DNA from: Aestuariibaculum suncheonense
Lineage (GTDB): Bacteria > Bacteroidota > Bacteroidia > Flavobacteriales > Flavobacteriaceae
NCBI RefSeq assembly: GCF_014596935.1
Contig: NZ_JACVXC010000001.1
Coordinates: 802,783-866,782, forward strand
Length of the DNA: 64,000 nt
Direction: 5' to 3'
Shown here: positions 1-8,890 of the stretch, piece after piece
How positions within the stretch are numbered: position 1 is the first letter of the stretch
Layout of the letters: each line of letters opens with the position of its first letter
Notes under the pieces: generated by a model
The model's database searches: none
The model's input: the letters and a program-made list of their open reading frames with translations, nothing else
What the model was told of the DNA's origin: nothing
Translations under genes and position numbers: made by a program

Positions 1-1
1 A

Positions 2-1126
2 TCAGGTATTTGGGAACAAGCCTATATAGCAATCCTTAACATAAATGATTTAATTAAAAATGTAGATGAGTACAACACTTTAATTCCCGAAAAAGCGAAT
101 ATTGTTAAAGGGGAAGCTTATGGTTTAAGGGCGATGTTACATTTTGATATGTTACGTCTTTTTGGTCCAATTTACAGTGAAAACCCAGAACGAGAAGCAA
201 TACCTTATTATACTGAGGCAAAGGCTGAAAATGGAGAAATTCTTCCTGCTAATAAAGTAATTGAATTGGTTTTAGCCGATTTAGAAATGGCTGCTAAATT
301 ACTAGAAAATGATCCTGTTATAGGGATGGATTCTAGTGAAGACGAAGTTGCTGGATTTTATACCCAAAGCAGAAATTTAAGAATGAATTATTTTGCTGTT
401 AAGGCCTTGCAAGCTCGAGTTAGTTTATATGGTGGTTATACAGCAGAGGCTAATGCTATAGCTAAGGAAGTGATAGATATGACTACAGCAACCTTCCCTT
501 GGACCACCCCTTCTGATGTCATTTCAGCTGGAGGTAATCCTGATAGAGTATTTTCTACGGAGGTAATATTTGCTCTTCAGAATACCAATTTATATGAACG
601 ATACGAAAATTTATTTTCATCATCATTAAGAGCTATTAATGTGTTATACTATAATGATCGTAGATTAAGTCAGCTTTTTGAAAATAATGAAAGTGATTAT
701 AGGTTTAATATAAACTGGATTAGACCAACATCTGGAGAGATAACATTTAAAACGTTTAGAAAATTTGAAGACGTATCAGATCCTAATATGTCGTTTAGGT
801 TTATGCAACCCTTAGTAAGAATATCTGAAATGTATTATATCGTAGCAGAAACAGACACCGATGAAACTACAGCTTTAGAATATTTAAATACAGTACGTTT
901 TAACAGGGGGCTAGCAGATTTATCATCAGGAGTTGATATTCAGGCAGAAATTCAAAAAGAATATCAAAGAGAATTTTATGGTGAAGGTCAAATCTTCTTT
1001 TATTACAAAAGAAGAAATACCAATAGAATACTGAATGCTAATACAACTTCTACCACGTCTTTTATAACCATGGGTGAAGATAAATATGTAGTGCCATTGC
1101 CAGATTCAGAGTTAAAATATCAATAA
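2..1126 (+). CDS. SusD/RagB-family outer-membrane lipoprotein (5' end outside window)
   Basis: This is the C-terminal 374 residues of a SusD-like nutrient-binding lipoprotein. The frame stays open to the left window edge, so the first ATG visible (134) is internal. The visible start, with the motif KGEAYGLRAMLHFDMLRLFGP, is the typical helical TPR-like core of SusD proteins, and the C-terminus ends in the usual conserved segment (REFYGEGQIFFYYKRRN, then VVPLPDSELKYQ). Family knowledge: SusD proteins cap a SusC TonB-dependent channel and deliver glycans or, in RagB, peptides. A susC gene is expected just left of the window. The two lipoprotein genes downstream follow after 15 and 25 bp and are probably in the same operon. 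The substrate cannot be told from the sequence, but the absence of glycoside hydrolases and the DUF4843/PKD-like partners resemble RagAB-type loci rather than polysaccharide loci. Confidence 0.93.
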   Translation, partial: SGIWEQAYIAILNINDLIKNVDEYNTLIPEKANIVKGEAYGLRAMLHFDMLRLFGPIYSENPEREAIPYYTEAKAENGEILPANKVIELVLADLEMAAKLLENDPVIGMDSSEDEVAGFYTQSRNLRMNYFAVKALQARVSLYGGYTAEANAIAKEVIDMTTATFPWTTPSDVISAGGNPDRVFSTEVIFALQNTNLYERYENLFSSSLRAINVLYYNDRRLSQLFENNESDYRFNINWIRPTSGEITFKTFRKFEDVSDPNMSFRFMQPLVRISEMYYIVAETDTDETTALEYLNTVRFNRGLADLSSGVDIQAEIQKEYQREFYGEGQIFFYYKRRNTNRILNANTTSTTSFITMGEDKYVVPLPDSELKYQ

Positions 1127-1141
1127 CATAAAATAGAGATT

Positions 1142-1918
1142 ATGAATAAAATAATAAAATATGTAATGCTATTAGGTCTTAGCTGTTTTATGTTAGGATG
1201 TAATGAAGACAGTCTAGATACTTATACAGGCAAAGATAGTATATACTACACGTGGTCCGTTGAAGGGGTGTACCTTGGGACTTCTAGGACTTATCCAGAC
1301 AGTACAGGGTTTACCTTTGCTTTTAAAGGTCCCGAGATTACACAAGAAGTGTATAAACTTCCTGTGTCTGTTCAAGGGCAGGTAACAGATTATGATAGAG
1401 AGATTAGTGTGGTACTAGATGCTTCAAGTACGGCGATTAAAGGAGTACATTTTGATTTACCTGAAACCATTGTTTTTAAAGCAAATCAGGAAAAGGACAG
1501 TATTCCTATTACACTTTATAGAACTGAAGAAATGAAAGATAATTCTTATTCTATTAAGTTGAATCTTGTTGAAGGTAAAGACTTTGTTGTAGATATGAAG
1601 GAAGTCGTTTTAGATGAGGCTACAGGAGAAACATTGAGTTTTACAAAGTTTGAGTTAGCCGTAGAAGACATTCTTCGAACACCCAAAAATTGGTATTATT
1701 ATTTTCTTGGGGATTTTTCTGCTAAAAAATTGTTTCTAATTAATGAAGTAATGGGAATACCCTTAGATTTTTACGATCAAGATCCTCGCGATTATGATGC
1801 TATGAGATTTCACGGTAGTTTTATGCAACGGTATTTAAATGAAAAACGGGCTGCAGGTGAAGCTATATATGAAGATGATGGCACAGAGATGGTCATGGGA
1901 CCAAGTGTGCAAAAATAG
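1142..1918 (+). CDS. DUF4843 domain lipoprotein
   Basis: This is a 258-residue surface or periplasmic lipoprotein. A short signal peptide ends in a lipobox with Cys20 (FMLGC), followed by acidic residues. The body (KDSIYYTWS, then beta-rich segments such as GVHFDLPETIVFKANQEKDSIPITLYRT) fits the DUF4843 family, which regularly follows SusD-like genes in Bacteroidota. It starts 15 bp after the SusD stop and is followed after 25 bp by a PKD-like lipoprotein, so it very likely belongs to the same transporter operon. Its biochemical role is unknown; a part in binding cargo or in the outer-membrane complex is inferred from context only. Confidence 0.85.
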   Translation: MNKIIKYVMLLGLSCFMLGCNEDSLDTYTGKDSIYYTWSVEGVYLGTSRTYPDSTGFTFAFKGPEITQEVYKLPVSVQGQVTDYDREISVVLDASSTAIKGVHFDLPETIVFKANQEKDSIPITLYRTEEMKDNSYSIKLNLVEGKDFVVDMKEVVLDEATGETLSFTKFELAVEDILRTPKNWYYYFLGDFSAKKLFLINEVMGIPLDFYDQDPRDYDAMRFHGSFMQRYLNEKRAAGEAIYEDDGTEMVMGPSVQK

Positions 1919-1943
1919 TTTTAAACAAATAAAATTATAGATT

Positions 1944-3440
1944 ATGGTAAAAAATAAAATATATAAAATAGTAATGTTTTTAAGTCTTTGTTGCTTAACA
2001 GTTTCTTGTGACGAGGATTTAGGGAATTATGACTACAACGATATTAATGAAGTTGTTTTTGGAGGGATGGAAGATCGTTATAGTGCCTTATTAGGAGAGA
2101 GGTTTCAAATTACACCTCAATTAAGTTTTACCCAAGACGAAATTGCTAATGAGGATGATTATGAGTATGAATGGCTTGCTATCATTAAAAGTAGTCAGGT
2201 TTTACCTGCTGAAAAGGAAACTTTTTTGGGAACAGAAAAAGATTTGCTTTTAGATCCTGTTTCTTTATTGCCAGCCACCTATGATGTGAAGTACCGAGTT
2301 ACCGATAAAAATTCAGGAGTACAATGGACAAAACAATTTTTTCTAGAAGTAGGAAGTCCTATTTATGAAGGCTGGATGTTACTATGTGATGTTGATGGGA
2401 CTGCCCGTTTAGATATGCTGTCTTTAATTGATGGGGAGTACACACCTATTGTAGATGTATTAGATTACGCAGGGTCATCATTGAAATTAGAAGGAGCGCC
2501 TGTCAATGTATATTGTTACCCATACGAGTATGGTTTTTATGGTATTTATGTAACCAGCGAAGGTACAGGTACAACTAAAATTCACCCTGAAACTTTTGAT
2601 TGGAAACAAGAATATTATGTGTCTTATGAGATGGTAGATCCAAGTATACCAACCGATTTTCAGGCCGATTTTATTCAAAGAAGTTGTAATGGAAACAATA
2701 CGAGTCTTCTTTATAAGGATGGAGATTTGTATTATTATTTACGAGTGTATCAATACAGATACTCGTTGCCAATAAACATATTACCTGGTGAAAGAAAAAC
2801 CTTTAAAGTAGCTCCATACGTTGCAGATTGTTTTCTTTTTGTAAATATTCTTTACGATATGGATAATCAACGCTTTGTGAGACATGTGTGGAATACGCAA
2901 AGTTGTAGTTTGATGCCTGATGGTAATTTGTTTGATTACAATACAGGTAAGGATTTAGTGTATATGTCTAGAGTAGAGTATAATGGAGGTGAAGTATTTT
3001 CTTTACTAAAAGATGCTTCAGATAAATTGTTTTTAGGAAGAATAGGAGTCGGTTGGTTTGGTACTTTTTCTCAGAATTTTTATGATGAGATTCCTAGTGA
3101 TATTGCTGCAGATATGTTGAAGGCAGATCATTATGCCGTAAGTCCGGAGTATGGTTATATCTTTTATAATGTAGGAAGTCAATTGTATCAATACGATTTT
3201 AACTTGCGTCAATCAAAATTAATGGTTGATAAAGGTAATGAAGAGATAACCTTATTACAATTCGATCGTACCAGTCCATTTGATTATAGTAAGAAACTTA
3301 ATGTGTTTACTTACGATGCCGCAAATGAAAATGGTGCCATTGAAACCTATACAGTACCACCTGTAAATGGAAAGATTGTTTTAGATGAGCGACACGATGG
3401 TTTTGGTCGTATTGTCAGTGCTTCATATCGTCATAGATAA
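1944..3440 (+). CDS. PKD-like family lipoprotein
   Basis: This is a 498-residue lipoprotein with a signal peptide and lipobox Cys22 (LTVSC), followed by DEDLGNYDY, the signature of the PKD-like lipoproteins of SusCD loci. The N-terminal third looks like an immunoglobulin/PKD-type beta domain (about residues 35-135) and the rest has repeated beta-strand patterns suggestive of a propeller-like fold. It is the last gene of the SusD-DUF4843-PKD operon: a very strong hairpin starts 10 bp after its stop. Function is unknown; a surface-exposed accessory of the SusCD complex is the likely role by association. Confidence 0.82.
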   Translation: MVKNKIYKIVMFLSLCCLTVSCDEDLGNYDYNDINEVVFGGMEDRYSALLGERFQITPQLSFTQDEIANEDDYEYEWLAIIKSSQVLPAEKETFLGTEKDLLLDPVSLLPATYDVKYRVTDKNSGVQWTKQFFLEVGSPIYEGWMLLCDVDGTARLDMLSLIDGEYTPIVDVLDYAGSSLKLEGAPVNVYCYPYEYGFYGIYVTSEGTGTTKIHPETFDWKQEYYVSYEMVDPSIPTDFQADFIQRSCNGNNTSLLYKDGDLYYYLRVYQYRYSLPINILPGERKTFKVAPYVADCFLFVNILYDMDNQRFVRHVWNTQSCSLMPDGNLFDYNTGKDLVYMSRVEYNGGEVFSLLKDASDKLFLGRIGVGWFGTFSQNFYDEIPSDIAADMLKADHYAVSPEYGYIFYNVGSQLYQYDFNLRQSKLMVDKGNEEITLLQFDRTSPFDYSKKLNVFTYDAANENGAIETYTVPPVNGKIVLDERHDGFGRIVSASYRHR

Positions 3441-3449
3441 TAAAATCAT

Positions 3450-3495
3450 AATGAGCAAAAAAGGAAAGGGAGAGTCCTTTCCTTTTTTGCTCATT
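3450..3495 (+). terminator. Strong hairpin ending the SusD operon
   Basis: A perfect 20-bp inverted repeat (arms 3450-3469 and 3476-3495) encloses the 6-base loop GAGAGT. The 3' arm holds six T in a row, so the inner part acts as a terminator in either direction. It starts 10 bp after the PKD-like gene stop. Confidence 0.85.
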
Positions 3496-3507
3496 AAATA
3501 TTGAGAC

Positions 3508-3552
3508 AAAACTATACCTAATACAATTTTTGTAAGTGTGTATAGTTTTTTT
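3508..3552 (+). terminator. Second hairpin with T-run upstream of the thioredoxin genes
   Basis: A perfect 10-bp stem (AAAACTATAC, 3508-3517; GTATAGTTTT, 3540-3549) is followed by T to 3552. The loop can fold further. It is either a back-up terminator of the SusD operon or an attenuator in the leader of the TlpA-like gene at 3629. A small third hairpin (TACAACT/AGTTGTA) follows at about 3557-3575. Confidence 0.5.
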
Positions 3553-3628
3553 ATGCTCTACAACTAAGGAGTTGTAAGTATATTTTGTACTAAAAGAATA
3601 TAATAAATTAAATTTCAAATTAAACAAA

Positions 3629-5038
3629 ATGATAAGAAAAATGCTTTATGTATTAGTTTGTAGCTTATTTTTTATGAATACAGCTATGGCTAAAGAAGAT
3701 TTAAAAATGGCAACCATTGAGGGTCATTTAGATTTTGATTCAAATTCAAATCAAGTTACACTGCACCATGTGGTCGATGGACAATTAGAAGTACACACAA
3801 CTACTATATTAAATGAAAACAGAGATTTCGGATTTAAATTTCCAGTTACAACACCGGGGTTCTATTATATCGATTATGGTCAATATAACAATAGGTTAAG
3901 AGGTCAAGTAATTCGTTTGTATTTAGAGCCTGGAGTAAATGTTAAAATGTCTATTCAAGAAGATAAATACATACTTGAAGGAAAGGAAAATGGACATAAT
4001 CAATTAGTACAAGACGCTAATAATATTGTGAACAGATTTCGCGAATTTAATAGATTGGGAGCAAGGGTTACGTATGAAGATTTTTATCCGTTTTTAGAAA
4101 ACGAAGGGATTAAAATGGTTCAAGATTTTAAGAGTCGTATAAAGACCAAGGATAAAGATTTTGATGCACTTCTAAGCTTGGCTGTGCAAGCTGATTTTGA
4201 GTCAGAATGTTTTTTCTTTTTTCGCTTACCAAGAACAGCGCATCCAGATAAAGAAAATAGACCTCAAATATATGCTGACTTGAAAGTTGATGGAATTAAA
4301 TTTTCAGACGAAAATATCTTAAAGCTTGATAATGGATTTAAATGGATGTCAGGATATTTTGATTATTACAGGTATAACACCAAAAGAGATTCTAAAGTAG
4401 AAAAAATAGATATTATAAATAACGACCTTAAACAAATTTCGGGTAATACTTTAAAGGAGGTTTATGTCTTAGGAATGCTTAAGTATTTGAGATTAAAACC
4501 AGAAGAATATAAAGAGATAATAACACCTTTGTATCAATATTTAACATCTGAGAAAAGCAAGAATTATGTTCTTGAATACGAAAAGCAACTACATAAAGAA
4601 GAAGGGCAGCCAGGATATGAGTTTACATATAAGGATGTTAATGGAAATCCTGTGTCATTTAAAGATTTCAGAGGAAAATATGTTTACGTTGATGTTTGGG
4701 CAACCTGGTGTGGACCTTGTAAGCAAGAAATTCCTCATTTAAAGAAACTGGAGCACGATTATAAAGGGAAGGATATTGTTTTTATGAGCATTTCTGTAGA
4801 TAAAATAAAAGATAAGCAAAAATGGAAAGACTTCGTAAAAAGTGAAGCTTTAGGAGGTGTTCAAATAATGGCCGATAAGGCTTTTGAATCAGGAATCACT
4901 AAAAATTATGAGATTAATGCGATTCCTAGATTTTTATTATTTGATAAAGAAGGGAAAATAATTTCAACAGATGCTTTAAGGCCTTCAAGTAGTTTGATAA
5001 GAAAGCAATTTGATGAGCTACTAGGGCTTGAAAAATAA
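3629..5038 (+). CDS. TlpA-family thiol-disulfide oxidoreductase (paralogue A1)
   Basis: This 469-residue protein has an N-terminal signal peptide (cleavage probably after AMA, residue 21), a DUF4369-like beta domain at about 25-110, a helical middle region and a C-terminal thioredoxin domain with the redox motif WCGPC (Cys361 and Cys364) and a cis-proline segment NAIPRFLLF. Family knowledge: such proteins reduce or rearrange disulfides in the periplasm. It is followed after 8 bp by a second thioredoxin-like lipoprotein (same operon). The gene at 6669 encodes a same-length paralogue that is nearly identical in the last 115 residues. Position behind a SusD operon is common for this family, but the partner proteins are not known. 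A hairpin and AT-rich leader precede it. Confidence 0.88.
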   Translation: MIRKMLYVLVCSLFFMNTAMAKEDLKMATIEGHLDFDSNSNQVTLHHVVDGQLEVHTTTILNENRDFGFKFPVTTPGFYYIDYGQYNNRLRGQVIRLYLEPGVNVKMSIQEDKYILEGKENGHNQLVQDANNIVNRFREFNRLGARVTYEDFYPFLENEGIKMVQDFKSRIKTKDKDFDALLSLAVQADFESECFFFFRLPRTAHPDKENRPQIYADLKVDGIKFSDENILKLDNGFKWMSGYFDYYRYNTKRDSKVEKIDIINNDLKQISGNTLKEVYVLGMLKYLRLKPEEYKEIITPLYQYLTSEKSKNYVLEYEKQLHKEEGQPGYEFTYKDVNGNPVSFKDFRGKYVYVDVWATWCGPCKQEIPHLKKLEHDYKGKDIVFMSISVDKIKDKQKWKDFVKSEALGGVQIMADKAFESGITKNYEINAIPRFLLFDKEGKIISTDALRPSSSLIRKQFDELLGLEK

Positions 5039-5046
5039 ACAAAATT

Positions 5047-6459
5047 ATGAGTAAATTTTATTTAGTTGTAGGACTTTTTGCGGCAATGTTTGTAGGATGT
5101 TCTTCTTCAAAAAAAGTGAGTTCGATTACTCAGGAGCAATTGAATCAAATGGATTCTGATCAAGCAGGAAAAACCATTAAACAGCTCCTAAAAAGTAAAA
5201 ATGAAGAGGACTACAAAAAGGCCGTTGAATATTATAATGCTAGTAAGAATAAAGAACAATCAAGAGAGGTTATTGATATAGCTGTTAAAAAATTTCCTAA
5301 AGGGTATTATGCTGCTCGTCAAGAATCGGTTGCTCTATTAGCTGAAAAGGACCCTGACTTAAAAGTAAAAGCTTTCAATGAACTTAGAGAGAAATTTCCT
5401 GATCAAAATCTAGATGGAGCCTATTTTACGATGATTAATTTTCAAATTAGGCAAGGAAACTTTGATGAAGCAATAGCTTATCAACAAGAAATGGAAGAAG
5501 GAAATCAGCTAAAATATATTTCATTAGAAATGATTTCCAAAGCGGCAAATTTAGCTAAGAAGGATATTGGATTAGATAATTTGCTTAAATCTGAAATAGC
5601 TAAGCTTGAAAAAATTAAAGGAGAATCTAAAACCCAATTATGGAATAATGATGATCAATTAATAAGAAATTTGAAGTTCAATTTGGCTGAGACCTATTAT
5701 ATAAATGGGAAAAGTCAAAATGCAATTATGATAATTCAGGAATTAAGAAATGGTTCTGATGATAAGACCGGAGCATTAAGTTTAAGATATGCAACCATGT
5801 TAGCCAAATGTGGTAGCTATGAGGATGCTTTACCTGTTTTTGAAAATGCAGTAATTGAAGGAAGAGCTACAGAGGAAACAAAAGTGTTTTTAGAAAGAGC
5901 CTATACAGCATTGGGGAGATCAAATTATCAAGCATATTTTGATGATTTAATTGTTAAAATGAATGAAAGTACTGTCAATCATGTTAAAAGCATTATGATT
6001 AACGAGCCATGTCCAAGTTTTACATTAAAGGATATTAATGGAAATGAGGTTACTAATGAAGATTTAAAAGGAAAAACCTTAGTGGTTGATTTTTGGGCGA
6101 CCTGGTGCGGGCCGTGTAAAGCATCTTTTCCAGGAATGAAAGCAGCTGCAGATAAATATAAGAACGATGAAGAGGTTATGTTTTTGTTTGTGCACACCTT
6201 CGAAAAAGAAAAAGATCCGTTAACACTTGCTAAAAATTACTTAAGTGAAAATCATTACGATTTCGATTTGTATATGGATTACAGAAATGCAGAAACCAGA
6301 AGAAATGAGGCGGCCACAGCTTTTGGGATAAGAAGTATACCGACAAAAGTGGTTATAGACCCTAAAGGAAACCTGAGATTTAAAGTATCAGGTTTTAAAA
6401 GTAGTAAAGTTAGCATGGTGGCTGAATTATCAGCTATGATAGAAATGGCTAGAGATTAA
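5047..6459 (+). CDS. TlpA-like thioredoxin-fold lipoprotein with helical repeat region
   Basis: This 470-residue lipoprotein has lipobox Cys18 (FVGCSSSK), a long helical middle region resembling TPR repeats (about 60-310) and a C-terminal thioredoxin/AhpC-TSA domain with WCGPC (Cys354 and Cys357) and cis-Pro segment RSIPTKVVIDPKG. It is anchored, unlike its soluble neighbours, and probably acts on the periplasmic face of a membrane. It starts 8 bp after the upstream TlpA gene and ends at a hairpin with a T-run, so the two form one operon. The helical repeat domain may select a protein partner; this is an inference from its architecture. Confidence 0.85.
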   Translation: MSKFYLVVGLFAAMFVGCSSSKKVSSITQEQLNQMDSDQAGKTIKQLLKSKNEEDYKKAVEYYNASKNKEQSREVIDIAVKKFPKGYYAARQESVALLAEKDPDLKVKAFNELREKFPDQNLDGAYFTMINFQIRQGNFDEAIAYQQEMEEGNQLKYISLEMISKAANLAKKDIGLDNLLKSEIAKLEKIKGESKTQLWNNDDQLIRNLKFNLAETYYINGKSQNAIMIIQELRNGSDDKTGALSLRYATMLAKCGSYEDALPVFENAVIEGRATEETKVFLERAYTALGRSNYQAYFDDLIVKMNESTVNHVKSIMINEPCPSFTLKDINGNEVTNEDLKGKTLVVDFWATWCGPCKASFPGMKAAADKYKNDEEVMFLFVHTFEKEKDPLTLAKNYLSENHYDFDLYMDYRNAETRRNEAATAFGIRSIPTKVVIDPKGNLRFKVSGFKSSKVSMVAELSAMIEMARD

Positions 6460-6513
6460 GATTTAAAATCTTAAAATACAGATTGATTATTTAACTAATC
6501 AAAGTGTTAGTCG

Positions 6514-6540
6514 AAAGCATCGCATTTGCGATGCTTTTTT
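6514..6540 (+). terminator. Intrinsic terminator after the two-gene TlpA operon
   Basis: A 10-bp stem (AAAGCATCGC/GCGATGCTTT) with ATTT loop is followed by T to 6540. The 130 bp between it and the next gene hold the leader of paralogue A2. Confidence 0.88.
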
Positions 6541-6668
6541 CGTTTCTAAGTTAAATTATGTTAAAAACAAGTCAGTTTATAATGGTATTGAAAATTTAGT
6601 GAGTATTAATTTAAAGTAGAAATAGATTCTGCTAAATACTTAATTATAAAATAAGACAAACTAGCAAA

Positions 6669-8078
6669 ATGATTAAAAAACAAATTCTTTATGTGTTGGC
6701 TTGTTGCATATTAATGGTAAATATGCTTCACGCAAAATCTAAAACGGACTTAACCACCGTTACAGGTCATTTAAATTTCGAAACGAAAATAGGTCAGGTA
6801 ACGTTACACCATGTAGTGGACGGTCAATTAGAGGCACATTCTACAACTTTAGTAAATCAGGATGGTTATTTTGGTTTTCAGCTGCCAGTAACAGAACCTG
6901 GGTTTTACTTTGTAGATTATGGTCAGTATAACAATCGTTTAAGAGGGCAGGTGATTCGTTTGTATATTGAACCAGGTTTAGAGATTAAACTAGATATTAA
7001 CGAGAATGACTATGTTTTAAAAGGTAAGCATAACGGCTTTAATACTTTAGTTCAGGAAGCTAACAAAATCAATAATACCTTTAGAGAGTATAACCGATTA
7101 AAAGCTATGTTTACATATAAAGAGTTTTTTCCTTTTATAGAAGGTGAAGGTACCAAAATGGTTGAAAATTTTAAAAGGTCAATCAATACTAAAGATAAGA
7201 CATTCAACGAACTTTTAAAATTAGCTGTTCAAGCCGATTATGAAACTGAATTGTATTTCTTCTTTCGTTTACCAAGAATAGCACACCCTGAAAAAGATAA
7301 TCGACCAGAAATTTATACTAATTTATATGCTGAGGGTATTAAGTATAATAACCCAAATATTTTAAAACTAGATAATGGTTTAATGTGGATGTCAAGCTAT
7401 TTTAGTTATTATAGACATCGTTCGGACGCGTCATTTTCTAAGTTAGATATCATTGATAACGAAATTAAACACATTTCAGACGACAGAATTAAAGAAGTAT
7501 ATATTCTGGAAACCCTCAAAAGTTTGAGGTTAAAACCGGAAGAATACAAAAAAGTGATTCCTCCCTTATATCAATATTTAACTTCAGAGAAGAGTAAAAA
7601 TTATACCTTAGAATACGAAAAGCAGATGCATAAAGAATCAGGTCAGGCAGGGTATGAGTTTACTTATGAAGATATCAATGGAAATCCTGTTTCATTTTCA
7701 GATTTTAGAGGGAAATATGTTTATATTGATATCTGGGCAACATGGTGCGGACCGTGTAAAGCGCAAATTCCATATTTAAAAGAATTAGAACACGCTTATA
7801 AAGGAAAAGATATTGTTTTTATGAGTATTTCTGTTGATAAGCTTAAGGATAAACAGAAATGGAAAGATTTTGTGAAAACTGAAGCTTTAGGAGGTGTACA
7901 GTTAATGGCAGATAAAGCATTTGGTTCTGGTATTACACAGAATTATGAAATAAACGCTATTCCTCGATTCTTATTATTCGATAGAGAAGGTAAGATCATT
8001 TCAACAGATGCGATGCGCCCTTCAAACCCATTATTAAAAGAACAATTCGATGAATTGTTAAAAACAAATAAGGAATAG
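6669..8078 (+). CDS. TlpA-family thiol-disulfide oxidoreductase (paralogue A2)
   Basis: This 469-residue periplasmic protein has the same plan as the gene at 3629: signal peptide (cleavage near HAKS, about residue 22), DUF4369-like N-terminal domain, helical linker and C-terminal thioredoxin domain with WCGPC (Cys360 and Cys363) and NAIPRFLLF. The two proteins agree over long blocks (for example VTLHHVVDGQLE and NYEINAIPRFLLFD), so this is a local gene duplication with the 5047 gene lying between the copies. It has its own upstream region and its own terminator, so it is probably expressed separately. Substrate preference relative to A1 cannot be told. Confidence 0.87.
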   Translation: MIKKQILYVLACCILMVNMLHAKSKTDLTTVTGHLNFETKIGQVTLHHVVDGQLEAHSTTLVNQDGYFGFQLPVTEPGFYFVDYGQYNNRLRGQVIRLYIEPGLEIKLDINENDYVLKGKHNGFNTLVQEANKINNTFREYNRLKAMFTYKEFFPFIEGEGTKMVENFKRSINTKDKTFNELLKLAVQADYETELYFFFRLPRIAHPEKDNRPEIYTNLYAEGIKYNNPNILKLDNGLMWMSSYFSYYRHRSDASFSKLDIIDNEIKHISDDRIKEVYILETLKSLRLKPEEYKKVIPPLYQYLTSEKSKNYTLEYEKQMHKESGQAGYEFTYEDINGNPVSFSDFRGKYVYIDIWATWCGPCKAQIPYLKELEHAYKGKDIVFMSISVDKLKDKQKWKDFVKTEALGGVQLMADKAFGSGITQNYEINAIPRFLLFDREGKIISTDAMRPSNPLLKEQFDELLKTNKE

Positions 8079-8099
8079 AATTCATATTTTATATATGAG

Positions 8100-8127
8100 A
8101 AAGCATCACGAGAGTGATGCTTTTTTT
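8100..8127 (+). terminator. Intrinsic terminator after TlpA paralogue A2
   Basis: The stem AAAGCATCAC/GTGATGCTTT with a GAGA loop and a T-run lies between convergent genes; its A-rich left flank is short, so it mainly serves the plus strand. Confidence 0.85.
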
Positions 8128-8131
8128 ATTG

Positions 8132-8836
8132 TTATTTATTTTTTAATCGCGCCAGATAATCGAAATGTTCACCTTCTAAAACGAGTTCACAACTTAAGCC
8201 AACAGATTCACAAGTCATTTTTAGGTTTTCAAAATCGAGATAGAGCCATTTCATAGCATCTTCTTCTTCGCCTTTATAAGTTAAAAAGTAATCCAGTTCA
8301 CCATAATATTCGGCATTGGTGTCAATCCAGAAGCCACCGTCTTCTTCATCTTCATACATATATTTAATATCTGAAGAATCGATTAGAATTTGTCCGTTAG
8401 GGTTCAGTAAACTTTTTAAATGAGTTAAATATTTTGAAACCTGTGACGCTTCCTGAAAAATACCGGTACCATTCATCAATAAAAGAATGGTGTCAAAGGT
8501 CTCGGTTTCATCTAAAATGTCTTTCACTTCAGCTTGTAAAACACCACGTTGTTTAACTACTTCAATGGCACCTTTAGAAATATCAATGGCTTTTATATAT
8601 ATGCCTTTATCCTGTAAATACAAACTATGACCTCCGGCACCGCAGCCAACATCTAAGGTTCTGCCCTGAGTAAGTTGTAGCGCTTTTTGTTCCAGTTTTG
8701 GCATCTCATTATAGCTTCGAAACAGGTAGGGAATAGGTAATTCATCTTCGTCAGAAATACTGGTAGAGGTGATGATATCTTCAGTGTAATTTCCGTTTTG
8801 GAAGTCTAATAAGGCCTTTCCGAATAAATCCTTCAT
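8132..8836 (-). CDS. Class I SAM-dependent methyltransferase
   Basis: This 234-residue cytosolic protein has a Rossmann-type methyltransferase core: the SAM-binding glycine motif LDVGCGAGG (residues 61-69), an acidic strand end at AIDIS and the TILLLMNGTGIF segment matching motif IV. No substrate-recognition domain can be named, so the methylated molecule is unknown. It is convergent with TlpA paralogue A2 (stop codons about 50 bp apart, with a terminator between) and divergent from the Cys-cluster gene at 8891, with 54 bp between their starts. Confidence 0.85.
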   Translation of the reverse strand: MKDLFGKALLDFQNGNYTEDIITSTSISDEDELPIPYLFRSYNEMPKLEQKALQLTQGRTLDVGCGAGGHSLYLQDKGIYIKAIDISKGAIEVVKQRGVLQAEVKDILDETETFDTILLLMNGTGIFQEASQVSKYLTHLKSLLNPNGQILIDSSDIKYMYEDEEDGGFWIDTNAEYYGELDYFLTYKGEEEDAMKWLYLDFENLKMTCESVGLSCELVLEGEHFDYLARLKNK

Positions 8837-8878
8837 AAAGTTGATGGGTTAAGAGATTTAAGATCTCATTCAAAGTCG

Positions 8879-8886
8879 TATTTTTG
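8879..8886 (+). promoter_or_regulatory. TAnnTTTG -7 element just before an ORF
   Basis: TATTTTTG ends four bases before the ATG at 8891. With the usual distance to the start site, the transcript would begin at or within a few bases of the ATG, that is, leaderless or nearly so. No good -33 TTG is seen at the usual spacing. Confidence 0.5.
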
Positions 8887-8890
8887 CACT

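Noticed and set aside
3415-3627. 70-codon minus-strand ORF between the SusD operon and the thioredoxin genes
   Set aside because: It consists largely of the complement of two hairpins and overlaps the end of the PKD-like gene.
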